Notes: a model not told the origin generated them from the letters alone. A stretch of 5,984 bases of DNA from an uncultured Propionibacteriaceae bacterium (GCA_937859105.1 CALMAD010000229.1:1-5984), one strand, 5' to 3'; numbered from the stretch's first letter, positions 1 through 5,982 are shown. Translations and numbers: made by a program.

Positions 1-471
1 TCCACCGTTTCCGGCGGCGGCCTCCGGCTGGAGGGCCTGCTCGCGCTGTGCGAGCGCGACGGCCGCCGGGTCCCGTTCCCCGGCCGTCCGCTCCGGCGCC
101 TCACGGTCCGCGCCGGTGCGCTCCTGGCGGGACCGGTCGACGGTGTAGGTGGTGCGGTTGTTGTCGTGGCCGATGCGGGAGGCGATGAACTGTTCGCGCT
201 GCTCGCCCTGGTACTCGTGGGTGTTGCTGCGGCCCTCGGCGATGAAGTTGTCGCCCTTCTGGAACTTCTCCGCTGCACGCTGGGCGGCCTTGTCGAACAT
301 CACGAGGTTGGTGAACTCGCTCTCCAGCTGCGTGAACGAGCCGTCCTCGTTGCGCTGGAACTGCTCGATGCCGACGCGGGCGTAGAAGCGGTGCCCGCCG
401 TTGCTGGTCTCGGTCAGCTGCGGATCGGTGGCGATGAACCCCGACAGGGCCTCGCGGGTGGGAATGGCCAT
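1..471 (-). CDS. ssb: Single-stranded DNA-binding protein (SSB), C-terminus cut off by the window edge
   Basis: This frame is open from an ATG at 471-469 to the left edge, giving 157 residues without a stop, so the 3' end is missing. It begins MAIPTREALSGFIATDPQLT. Residues 1-116 follow the SSB oligonucleotide-binding (OB) fold pattern: a TDPQLTET-type strand, FQRNEDGSF, a VMFDKAAQRAAEKFQKGD segment matching the usual 'W..LAE..A..L.KGD' helix, then an AEGRSNTHEYQ strand and a closing strand FIASRIGHDNN. From about residue 117 the tail is low-complexity and rich in Arg, Glu, Ala and Gln, as in SSB linkers. The acidic tip that recruits partner proteins lies outside the window if it exists. The N-terminus does not resemble that of a typical chromosomal actinobacterial SSB, which suggests an element-borne copy. 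It would coat single-stranded DNA during conjugative transfer or establishment. A strong GGAGGG site fixes the start. It lies 76 bases downstream of the coupling-protein gene and is codirectional, so it probably belongs to the same transcript. The family call is secure; the transfer role is inferred from context. Confidence 0.9.
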   Translation of the reverse strand, partial: MAIPTREALSGFIATDPQLTETSNGGHRFYARVGIEQFQRNEDGSFTQLESEFTNLVMFDKAAQRAAEKFQKGDNFIAEGRSNTHEYQGEQREQFIASRIGHDNNRTTYTVDRSRQERTGADREAPERTAGERDPAAVALAQREQALQPEAAAGNGG

Positions 472-474
472 GAA

Positions 475-482
475 CCCTCCTT
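475..482 (-). promoter_or_regulatory. Ribosome binding site of ssb
   Basis: On the minus strand this reads AAGGAGGG, a near-perfect Shine-Dalgarno sequence three bases before the ATG at 471. It fixes the ssb start and suggests that ssb is translated strongly and independently of the coupling-protein gene upstream. Confidence 0.85.
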
Positions 483-494
483 CAGGGTCTTGAT

Positions 495-542
495 CGGTCG
501 CCCGCTGATGCGGGGTCACCAGTCAGGTACGCCTCGCGACCG
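495..542. repeat. Inverted repeats in the gap between the coupling-protein gene and ssb
   Basis: The 76-base gap (472-547) holds a 7-bp perfect inverted repeat, CGGTCGC at 495-501 and GCGACCG at 536-542. A compact 5-bp GC-only hairpin lies inside it: CCCGC at 501-505, loop TGAT, GCGGG at 510-514. The two share base 501, so they are alternatives or need a small shift to coexist. No T-run follows on the minus strand, so this is not a standard intrinsic terminator. It may be a weak terminator, an RNA processing or stability element, or chance in GC-rich DNA. I saw no convincing promoter in this gap. Confidence 0.35.
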
Positions 543-547
543 GTAGG

Positions 548-2308
548 TCACGCCCCTGCCCGAAGGAGCCGTTCCACCTCCGTGCGGTCCTCGTTCAGCT
601 GCGCGGCGTCGGGTCGCCGCGGCCAGGGACGCAGGGTGGTGATGATCGGGCGTGCGGTGCGCAGCATGACCACTCCGGTACCGAACGACAAGGTGCGCAA
701 CACGTCGGGCGGGAGGATCGGCACACGCCGCACCGACCGCTGCATGGAGTGCGCCCCGTACGCGTCGGTGGTCACGCTGTCGGTGGTCTCGTCCCGGTCC
801 CCGATGAGGGTGGCCAGGTCTTGCAGGTCGCGGGAGTTGGACGCGCCGCCGAGGATGACTTTGACGATTGACGCGTCCCAGATCGCGTTGGCGGCGTTCT
901 CGCCCCATCCCTCTCGCGCCTGGGCGAGCGACTGGAGCACGGGGAGGGTCGTGATCCCGGTGCCGCCGCCTTCGGCCATCAGCGTGGGAAGGGACGGCAA
1001 GGGCGACAGATTGCCGATCTCGTCCAGCGCGAGCAGCAGCGGCGGGTCCATCCGGGCGCCCGGCGACCGTGCGGCGATCTTGCGGGCCGCCTCGACGAGG
1101 TCCTCGATGAACGCGGCCACCAGCGCCGCCGATGCTCCCGCGCCGGCGCCCGTGGCGAGCAGGTACAGGGTGCCGCCGGCGCGCAGGAACGATTCCGGGT
1201 CGAACTCCTCGCCCACCTCTGGGGACACGGCGTCCAGCACGCGGGGGTCGGCGAGGGCTGCGAGGGCGAGAGAGACGCCTTGCCAGATCGAGTCGCGGGT
1301 GCGGGGATCGGCTTGCACCATCGCATCGAGGGAGTCCGCCCACCCGTCGGCGGCACCGGGATGCGTGGACAGGATGCGGACGGCATCTCCTGCCAACGTG
1401 GGATTCAGCGCCCACTGATAGAGCGTGCGCGCGTCGCGGCCGTCGAGCGCGGCGGCGTGGAGCAGTGCCTGGATGGCGGAGGTGGTCTTGCCTTCCCAGA
1501 AGCCGGCGTCCTGGACCCCGCCGAATCCGGTCGAGGTCGCCAGTCCCTTGGCGCGGATCATCGCGGTGAGGGGGTCCTGGCAGCCGCGCACCGGCGACCA
1601 TCGCATCCCCGCCGACAGGCCCGGCGCCAGCTGCTGCGGGTCGAACACCGCGACCGGACCGGTGCGCTCTCGTGCGCGCAGGGTCGCGGTGAGGTTGTCG
1701 GGGCGCGTGGAGGTCGTGATCACCGCGCCGGGCGCGTCGAGGATGCTGTTGATGACCACATGCAGGCCCTTCCCGGATCGGGGCGGGCCGATGAGCAGGA
1801 TGCTGTCTTCCACGGTCGCCCACACCTGCCCGCCTTTGCTCGTCCCGAGCAGGTAGCCGACATCGCCCGGCAACGGCTTGCCGGTCAGGGACGGGCGGAG
1901 CGTGTTGGCGCGCTTGACGAGGGCTCTCCTGGAGGCGACGCGGGCGACCTCGGCGCCGGTGGCGGTGCCGGCGAGGTGGTGCGGGTTGGTCGCGGCCCGG
2001 GCGCGGCTGACCGCGCGCCACGCGAACACGCCTGCTGCTGTCAGGATGACCAGCAGCAGGAGCACGACGGCCCAGTACGCGAACGGGTTCAGGCCCGGCG
2101 TCCCGAGCGCGGTGCCGGGGTCTGCGGGGGTCGCGAGAACGCCGAGCCCGTCGGTGATCCCGGCGATGGGCTGAGGCTGCCCGGTGAGGAATGCGGCGAT
2201 GCTGCCGGAGAGGCCGAGCACACCGCCGAACGCGACGACGGCGACCAGGCCGCCCAATGCGATGTTCACGAACGCGTCGTTGGCGGGACGAGGCTGGGCA
2301 GGAGGCAT
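548..2308 (-). CDS. VirD4/TraG-type type IV secretion coupling protein (conjugative DNA transfer ATPase)
   Basis: This 586-residue protein is the probable coupling ATPase, which links the relaxase-DNA complex to the transfer channel at the cytoplasmic membrane. Two hydrophobic segments, about residues 14-40 and 77-97, enclose a short presumed extracellular loop, the usual VirD4 topology. The Walker A motif is GPPRSGKG (174-181, Lys180) and Walker B is LLLALDEIGNL (424-434, Asp429-Glu430). The segment between them would hold the all-alpha domain. After Walker B, GGGTGITTLPVLQSLAQ (447-463) and the following region to about 560 match the TraM-recognition part of the TraD/TraG family. Both nucleotide-binding motifs are intact and the length is normal for the family. 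The ATG at 2308 has GGAAGGA nine bases upstream. The gene starts 40 bases after the stop of the 172-residue gene, with a strong hairpin between them, and ends with TGA at 550-548. The family call is secure. Which relaxase it serves cannot be told from this window. Confidence 0.93.
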   Translation of the reverse strand: MPPAQPRPANDAFVNIALGGLVAVVAFGGVLGLSGSIAAFLTGQPQPIAGITDGLGVLATPADPGTALGTPGLNPFAYWAVVLLLLVILTAAGVFAWRAVSRARAATNPHHLAGTATGAEVARVASRRALVKRANTLRPSLTGKPLPGDVGYLLGTSKGGQVWATVEDSILLIGPPRSGKGLHVVINSILDAPGAVITTSTRPDNLTATLRARERTGPVAVFDPQQLAPGLSAGMRWSPVRGCQDPLTAMIRAKGLATSTGFGGVQDAGFWEGKTTSAIQALLHAAALDGRDARTLYQWALNPTLAGDAVRILSTHPGAADGWADSLDAMVQADPRTRDSIWQGVSLALAALADPRVLDAVSPEVGEEFDPESFLRAGGTLYLLATGAGAGASAALVAAFIEDLVEAARKIAARSPGARMDPPLLLALDEIGNLSPLPSLPTLMAEGGGTGITTLPVLQSLAQAREGWGENAANAIWDASIVKVILGGASNSRDLQDLATLIGDRDETTDSVTTDAYGAHSMQRSVRRVPILPPDVLRTLSFGTGVVMLRTARPIITTLRPWPRRPDAAQLNEDRTEVERLLRAGA

Positions 2309-2317
2309 GACTGGGTG

Positions 2318-2324
2318 TCCTTCC
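2318..2324 (-). promoter_or_regulatory. Ribosome binding site of the coupling-protein gene, partly inside a hairpin
   Basis: The minus strand reads AGGAAGGA then CACCCAGTC before the ATG at 2308. The 5' half of this purine run (2322-2325) lies in the 3' arm of the hairpin at 2322-2354, so folding of the RNA could mask part of the site. The remaining AAGGA (2318-2322) stays largely free. Confidence 0.65.
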
Positions 2325-2354
2325 TGACCTCGCCGCGTGTCGGCGAGGTCAGGA
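2322..2354 (-). promoter_or_regulatory. Perfect 14-bp intercistronic hairpin before the coupling-protein gene
   Basis: Bases 2322-2335 (TCCTGACCTCGCCG on the plus strand) are exactly complementary to 2341-2354, with a five-base loop (2336-2340). Ten of the 14 pairs are G-C, so the RNA stem should be very stable. Read on the minus strand, the 5' arm carries the last codon and TGA stop (2351-2349) of the 172-residue gene, and the 3' arm runs into the Shine-Dalgarno sequence of the coupling-protein gene. No U-run follows. It could be a translational gate opened by ribosomes finishing the upstream gene, an RNA stabiliser or processing site, or a U-less terminator that lowers downstream expression. 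The structure is seen directly; the role is inference. Confidence 0.75.
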
Positions 2355-2867
2355 GCCAGGTGCGGATGTTCCCTCGATGGGCCGCACCGCGGTGGTGCCG
2401 GAGATCCGTCCGAGCAGGACCAGCTCGCCGGTCAACGTGGCGTGTTCAGCGCGGTCCAGCAGCGCCCGGGCGGTGCCGTTGCCTGCCGCGGAGGTGTGGC
2501 GCAGCACGAGCGCGATGGCGACGTCCTCCCCGGGCACGAAGCCCTCCGCGGTGAACTCGACAAGCTCCGGTCGGGCCCGCGCCGGCGCCTTGTCGGGTAT
2601 GGCCGGATCGTTCGGTTCGGGGGTGAGGATGTCGGCGTAGACGCTGCCGTCGAACTCACGCACCTCCACCCGGGTCGGGCTGGCGAACCGGGCGACGAGC
2701 TCGGCGATCACCGTTCCCAGCTCGTCCCGGCGCGTGGGCGTCGCCGGGAGCCGCTTGCCGTTCACCGTCAGCACAACATGCTCGGCGGAGACGACCTCGG
2801 CGATGACCTGCGGCAGCACCGTCGGTACCGGTCCCGCCGGCTTGGGCTGGCGCCGGCGGCCGATCAC
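2349..2867 (-). CDS. Conserved-context protein of unknown function in the T4SS operon
   Basis: I do not recognise a named domain in this 172-residue protein. It has no signal peptide, membrane segment or cysteine. After a short basic start (MIGRRRQPKP), residues 17-82 look like a compact alpha/beta unit: strands around VIAEVVSAEHVVLTVNG, a helix at DELGTVIAELVARF, and strands at RVEVREFDGSVYADIL. A Pro/Ala-rich linker (83-100) leads to a second part rich in predicted strands (101-165), with EFTAEGFVPGEDVAIALVL and a GELVLLGRISGT motif near the end. The start is GTG at 2867-2865, within a GTGA overlap with the TGA of the VirB4-type ATPase gene, and GGGAGGGA lies just upstream, so translation is probably coupled to the ATPase. 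The position between the two T4SS ATPases points to a cytoplasmic accessory role in transfer, perhaps as an adaptor. That is inference from context only. The reading frame itself is well supported. Confidence 0.8.
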   Translation of the reverse strand: MIGRRRQPKPAGPVPTVLPQVIAEVVSAEHVVLTVNGKRLPATPTRRDELGTVIAELVARFASPTRVEVREFDGSVYADILTPEPNDPAIPDKAPARARPELVEFTAEGFVPGEDVAIALVLRHTSAAGNGTARALLDRAEHATLTGELVLLGRISGTTAVRPIEGTSAPGS

Positions 2868-4408
2868 TGGTCCCTCCCTGCACCGCCATCGAGCGGCGCC
2901 CGCACCGGCCGGTCGCCGGTGGGATCGAGCATCCGGGCCCGAGTGTCGAAGGCCTGCAGCTCAGCGGGATGCAGTTGGTGTTGGACGACGTACGAGGACT
3001 CCTTGATGCGCCACAGCCCCTGCCCGGTTCCCAGCGAGGGCAGTAGCTTCCGCTCTGTTCCGGTGAGACCGAGTGCCTGCGCGGTCGCGCCGAGCTGGTC
3101 GGATTCCTGGCGGTAGATGATCCTGGTCTCGGCGTTGGCGAGCAGCGAGGACGCCAGTGCGCGCATCGCCGAGCCTTGGTCGCCGACGTTTTCGAGGTCG
3201 CTGAGTTTGTGGAAGATGAGCAGGTTGGCCAGGCCGTAGTGCCTCGCGAGCCTCCAGTGGGCGTCCATGCGGCGCAGCAGCGAGGGATGGGACATGAGTC
3301 GCCAGGCCTCGTCGTAGACGACCCACCGTTGCCCGCCGTTCGGGTCCAGCAGCGCGGACTCCATCCATGCCGACGAGCACGTCATCAGCACGCTGATCAG
3401 CGTGCTGTTCTCCACGACGCGGGACAGGTCCAGCGAGAGCATCGGCAGCGACGGGTCGAACCGGACGGTGGAGGGTCCGTCGAACAGGCCGGCGAGGTCA
3501 CCGGCGACCAGGCGCCGCAGCGCGTGTCCGACCAGCCGCCCGTCCTCACCGAGGCGCCCGTCATCGTCGTCGGTCCGGTCGGGGGCGAGGATGCGGTCGA
3601 CCACCATCGGCAGGATCGGCACCGAGCTCTGCGAGACGGTGGCGCGCAGGGCGACGTCGATCGCGGTGTGCTCCAGCGGCGTCAGCGACCGCTCCAGGAC
3701 GGTCTCCGCGAGCGCGCCGATCAGATCCCTCCGGCGCGCGGCGACAGTGGTAGCCCACTCGTCGTCGGCGATCCCGGCTGGGCGGTAGCCTTCGTCGAGG
3801 GGGTTGAGGCGGGCGCCGAGCCCGTGGCCGAGAATGATCGCTTTCCCGCCGACCGCCTGCGCGACGGGGGTGTGTTCGCCCTTCGGGTCGCCGGGCACGT
3901 AGACCCGCCTGCCGAACGCGATGGAACGGGTGTACAGGGACTTCGCGAGGCTGGATTTGCCGCTGCCGACGATCCCGGCCAGCACCAGGTTGGGGGCGGT
4001 GATGATGCCGCGCTGGTAGAGCACCCACGGGTCGTAGACGAACGACCCGGAGCTGTAGAGATCCTGACCGACGAACACCCCGCTGGAGCCGAGCCCGCCC
4101 TCGGCGAGGAACGGGTACGCGCCCTGCAGCGTGGCGGACGTGTCCTGGTGCGCCGGGACCCGAAACCGGCGCGGTGAGCGCAGCGCCCCAGGCCCTGACT
4201 CGCCGCTGCGCGGCAGGTAGGTGGTGGCGCGGGCCTCGGCCCGCTCGGTCTCATACTGTGCCTTCGCTTCGGCACGGGTGGTGGCCTGGTCCTGGGCGAG
4301 GACCTGACGGGCGGCACGCTGCCGCTGCCGCCTCGCCTTCCGGTCGCCCTTGCCGGTCTCGACCAGCACGGTCGAGTACAGCTTCCTGCGGGTGTCGTCC
4401 GTGCCCAT
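2864..4408 (-). CDS. VirB4/TraC-type conjugation ATPase, motor-domain form
   Basis: This 514-residue protein is the probable VirB4-type ATPase that powers assembly of, or transport through, the conjugation channel at the inner face of the membrane. Walker A is GIVGSGKS (145-152, Lys151). Walker B is RWVVYDEAW (361-369, Asp366-Glu367). The segment from about residue 90 (TSATLQGAYPF... to the P-loop) matches the lead-in to the ATPase domain of VirB4 proteins. Downstream motifs also fit: IFHKLSDLENVGDQGSA (398-414), RIIYRQESDQLG (429-440) and LLPSLGTGQGLWRIKE (455-470). At 514 residues it is much shorter than a full VirB4 (about 800), because the VirB4 N-terminal domain is absent. Instead residues 1-70 are highly charged and probably helical, with many Arg, Lys, Glu and Ala. 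No membrane segment is seen. The ATG at 4408 is preceded by purine-rich AGGGAACG repeats. The gene follows the SCO6880-like gene by 49 bases, and its stop overlaps the next start. The ATPase call is secure. Confidence 0.92.
   Translation of the reverse strand: MGTDDTRRKLYSTVLVETGKGDRKARRQRQRAARQVLAQDQATTRAEAKAQYETERAEARATTYLPRSGESGPGALRSPRRFRVPAHQDTSATLQGAYPFLAEGGLGSSGVFVGQDLYSSGSFVYDPWVLYQRGIITAPNLVLAGIVGSGKSSLAKSLYTRSIAFGRRVYVPGDPKGEHTPVAQAVGGKAIILGHGLGARLNPLDEGYRPAGIADDEWATTVAARRRDLIGALAETVLERSLTPLEHTAIDVALRATVSQSSVPILPMVVDRILAPDRTDDDDGRLGEDGRLVGHALRRLVAGDLAGLFDGPSTVRFDPSLPMLSLDLSRVVENSTLISVLMTCSSAWMESALLDPNGGQRWVVYDEAWRLMSHPSLLRRMDAHWRLARHYGLANLLIFHKLSDLENVGDQGSAMRALASSLLANAETRIIYRQESDQLGATAQALGLTGTERKLLPSLGTGQGLWRIKESSYVVQHQLHPAELQAFDTRARMLDPTGDRPVRAPLDGGAGRDQ
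2871..2878 (-). promoter_or_regulatory. Ribosome binding site deciding the GTG start at 2867
   Basis: The minus strand reads GGGAGGGA three bases before GTG at 2867-2865. It lies within the last codons of the ATPase gene. The site supports GTG as the start codon and the four-base GTGA stop/start overlap (2867-2864). Confidence 0.75.
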
Positions 4409-4416
4409 GTGTGCAC

Positions 4417-4433
4417 CGTTCCCTTCGTTCCCT
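4417..4433 (-). repeat. Tandem purine-rich repeat before the VirB4-type ATPase gene
   Basis: On the minus strand the octamer AGGGAACG occurs twice, nine bases apart, in the 49-base gap before the ATG at 4408. The nearer copy ends eight bases from the ATG and is the likely, if imperfect, ribosome binding site. The farther copy may be a second, unproductive site. The repeat is short and may be chance. Confidence 0.4.
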
Positions 4434-4457
4434 GTGGTTGCGGGGGTCAGGTGCGAC

Positions 4458-5906
4458 TCACAGACCGCGGCCCAGCGGCAGCGCTGCGGCGACGAACGCC
4501 TGTGCCTGCTGGCCGACCAGCAGGCGGGTCTCGCAGGAGGCCTGGATCGCGGCCTGCTCGATCGCGGCGACCGCGGCGTCGAGCTCGTCCACGCTCGGTG
4601 CGGAGATCGCGATCAGCCCGGTGTAACGCAGCACCCCATGCCCGGCGGTGAGGTCGGCCTCCTGCTGCAGCACGTCGGCGTACTCCGCGGACTGCGAGGC
4701 GTCCTCGATCTGCCCGATCCGCTGCCGCTGGCCCTGATCGCTGATGTACTCGGTCTTCTTCTTGCGGATGTCGCGGGCGGCCTGGTCCGAGCGGACCGGG
4801 TCGTACAGCACCGTCACCGCACGCCGGATGCCGCTGGAGAGCAGGATCGGGGCGAGGAATCCCGGGTAGACCTGGGAGCGGGGCCACTGCGACACCCACA
4901 GCACCGCGTGGTGGGCGGAGTCTGACCGGAGCCGGCTCCAGGTCTCTTCGACCGCGACGGGGCCGGCGGTGGCGAGGTCGCGGCCGATGTCGCCGGCTCG
5001 GTCGAGGGTAGCGGCGATCTGCGGGTCGTAGGCAGTGCGGAGCATCACCGCGAGATCGCCGGGCGTGTACCAGTCCGACGGTTTGAGGTCGGCGGCGCGC
5101 AGCGCGGTGGTCAGGGTGTGCATCTGCTGCCGCAGCACTTCCGCAGCGCCCTTGATGCCGCCCCCGGCGGCGCGGATCTGCCGTCCGGCCGCACGCATGT
5201 CCAGGGCGAGCGAGAGGGTGGTGATGTGGCGTTCTCCGGCGGGCCCGGCGCGTTCGATCAGCTCGGCGTAGGTCTGCGCGACCCAGGACCCGTCGTCGCG
5301 GCCGTGCTCGCTCCACCACTGCGACAGTCCGGACCCGGAGTCGGGGACGGTGCGCTCGAGGACCTGCACGCGGGCGATCCGTCCGGACCGGCACACCGTG
5401 GACAGCACCCGGCCCCAGCCGTGCACGCGCCGCTCCTGCTCGCCGGGGTCCATCAGGACGAACGCGGAGTGGGTGACCTCGAGGACCGCGGTGAGGGTCT
5501 GCGCGTGCGGGTCGTGCACCATCACGGCCCCGGACTCGGGATCCTCATACTGCCGCAGCGGCCCCGCATCGCCGGGCAGAGCCAGAGTCCCCGCGGGGCG
5601 CGGTTTCACGATCCGGCGCCGGTACGCGGTCTGGCGTGCGGCCTTGCGCCAGACCCAGTGCGCGGTGATCGGCACCCACTCGATCAGCTTCCGCCCGCCC
5701 ACGCCCACGACGGCCAGCACGGCGGCGGACAGCCAGACCGGTGCCGTGTACAGGGCAGCGGGACCGCCGGTGTAGAGCGCGGCGATGAACACGACCGCGC
5801 CGGTGGCCAGGGCGATCACCTGCGGCAGGGACAGTCCCAGGATGATCCCGCGGGTGGTGAGCCGGGAGAACTTCACCGGGTTCAGCTCGTAGTCGGTGGC
5901 GGCCAT
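4458..5906 (-). CDS. SCO6880-family T4SS membrane protein (VirB3/PrgI-like N-terminus plus VirB4 N-terminal-like domain)
   Basis: This 482-residue protein belongs to the SCO6880 family found in actinobacterial conjugation loci. Residues 1-20 form a short cytoplasmic lead. Two hydrophobic segments follow, about 21-46 (IILGLSLPQVIALATGAVV) and 50-70, then a basic stretch (WRKAARQTAYRRR, 86-98). That layout resembles VirB3/PrgI proteins. Residues 105-482 are soluble and contain HDPHAQTLTAVLEV (131-144), a Gln/Arg-rich helical middle (255-275), IRKKKTEYISDQGQRQR (380-396) and a C-terminal run ASCETRLLVGQQAQAFVAAA (456-475) followed by LPLGRGL. This resembles the N-terminal domain of VirB4 ATPases, and it stops where their ATPase domain would begin. 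No P-loop is present. The ATG at 5906 has GAAGGAG upstream, and no in-frame ATG, GTG or TTG lies between it and the right edge. It is the first gene in view, 49 bases before the VirB4-type ATPase. The family call is firm; the VirB3/VirB4 domain reading is my inference from sequence pattern. Confidence 0.9.
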   Translation of the reverse strand: MAATDYELNPVKFSRLTTRGIILGLSLPQVIALATGAVVFIAALYTGGPAALYTAPVWLSAAVLAVVGVGGRKLIEWVPITAHWVWRKAARQTAYRRRIVKPRPAGTLALPGDAGPLRQYEDPESGAVMVHDPHAQTLTAVLEVTHSAFVLMDPGEQERRVHGWGRVLSTVCRSGRIARVQVLERTVPDSGSGLSQWWSEHGRDDGSWVAQTYAELIERAGPAGERHITTLSLALDMRAAGRQIRAAGGGIKGAAEVLRQQMHTLTTALRAADLKPSDWYTPGDLAVMLRTAYDPQIAATLDRAGDIGRDLATAGPVAVEETWSRLRSDSAHHAVLWVSQWPRSQVYPGFLAPILLSSGIRRAVTVLYDPVRSDQAARDIRKKKTEYISDQGQRQRIGQIEDASQSAEYADVLQQEADLTAGHGVLRYTGLIAISAPSVDELDAAVAAIEQAAIQASCETRLLVGQQAQAFVAAALPLGRGL

Positions 5907-5910
5907 GACG

Positions 5911-5917
5911 CTCCTTC
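5911..5917 (-). promoter_or_regulatory. Ribosome binding site of the SCO6880-family gene
   Basis: The minus strand reads GAAGGAG followed by CGTC and the ATG at 5906. It supports this start and lies directly against the hairpin at 5919-5936. Confidence 0.8.
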
Positions 5918-5918
5918 G

Positions 5919-5982
5919 GACGACGGTGTGGTCGTCTGGCAGGTACGCGCCTGCAACCGCCGCGGACGTGCGGAAGCGGCGG
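5919..5982. repeat. Three consecutive small inverted repeats upstream of the SCO6880-family gene
   Basis: Three perfect small inverted repeats lie end to end. GACGAC at 5919-5924 pairs with GTCGTC at 5931-5936 (loop 6). GCAGG at 5939-5943 pairs with CCTGC at 5950-5954 (loop 6). CCGCCGC at 5957-5963 pairs with GCGGCGG at 5976-5982 (loop 12). The rest of this 78-base stretch holds only the ribosome binding site. No -10/-35 pair and no T-run is evident. The minus strand has no stop codon in any frame between 5907 and 5984, so a gene entering from the right could extend into this region; one such frame ends at TGA 5884-5882, inside the start of the SCO6880-family gene. The arms are short and GC-rich, so chance is a real alternative. 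Confidence 0.4.

Noticed and set aside
166..546. 126-residue plus-strand open frame opposite ssb
   Set aside because: The minus-strand frame here encodes a clear SSB with a strong ribosome binding site. The plus-strand frame is its mirror, a Leu/Ala/Val/Glu-rich antisense artefact.
472..547. Origin of transfer or attachment site in the gap before ssb
   Set aside because: The inverted repeats are short, no nick-site-like motif is recognisable, and no relaxase or integrase gene is nearby in the window.
516..2021. 501-residue open frame on the minus strand overlapping the coupling-protein gene
   Set aside because: Its product is almost entirely Arg, Pro, Gly and Ala with no domain, and it lies in another frame of the well-supported coupling-protein gene.
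1280..2554. 424-residue open frame on the plus strand opposite the coupling-protein gene
   Set aside because: It is antisense to a protein with intact Walker motifs and two membrane segments. Its translation is Gly/Arg/Ala-rich low-complexity sequence without a recognisable domain, as expected of a GC-rich shadow frame.
3176..4177. 333-residue plus-strand open frame opposite the VirB4-type ATPase
   Set aside because: It is an antisense shadow of a gene with clear ATPase motifs, with no domain or convincing ribosome binding site of its own.
3721..4416. 231-residue minus-strand frame with ATG at 4416, which could be taken as the ATPase start
   Set aside because: It is out of frame with the P-loop and gives Pro/Arg/Ser-rich sequence. 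The ATG at 4408 opens the frame carrying the Walker motifs.
4409..4457. Possible frameshift between the SCO6880-like and ATPase genes, which would restore a single VirB3-VirB4 protein
   Set aside because: The upstream protein ends at a natural TGA, the downstream gene has its own ATG and ribosome binding site, and the ATPase carries about 85 extra charged residues not expected from a simple break. Separate genes also fit the known SCO6880-family arrangement.
4447..5394. 315-residue minus-strand open frame inside the SCO6880-family gene
   Set aside because: It is an Arg/Pro-rich shadow frame. The 482-residue frame has family motifs, membrane segments and a ribosome binding site.
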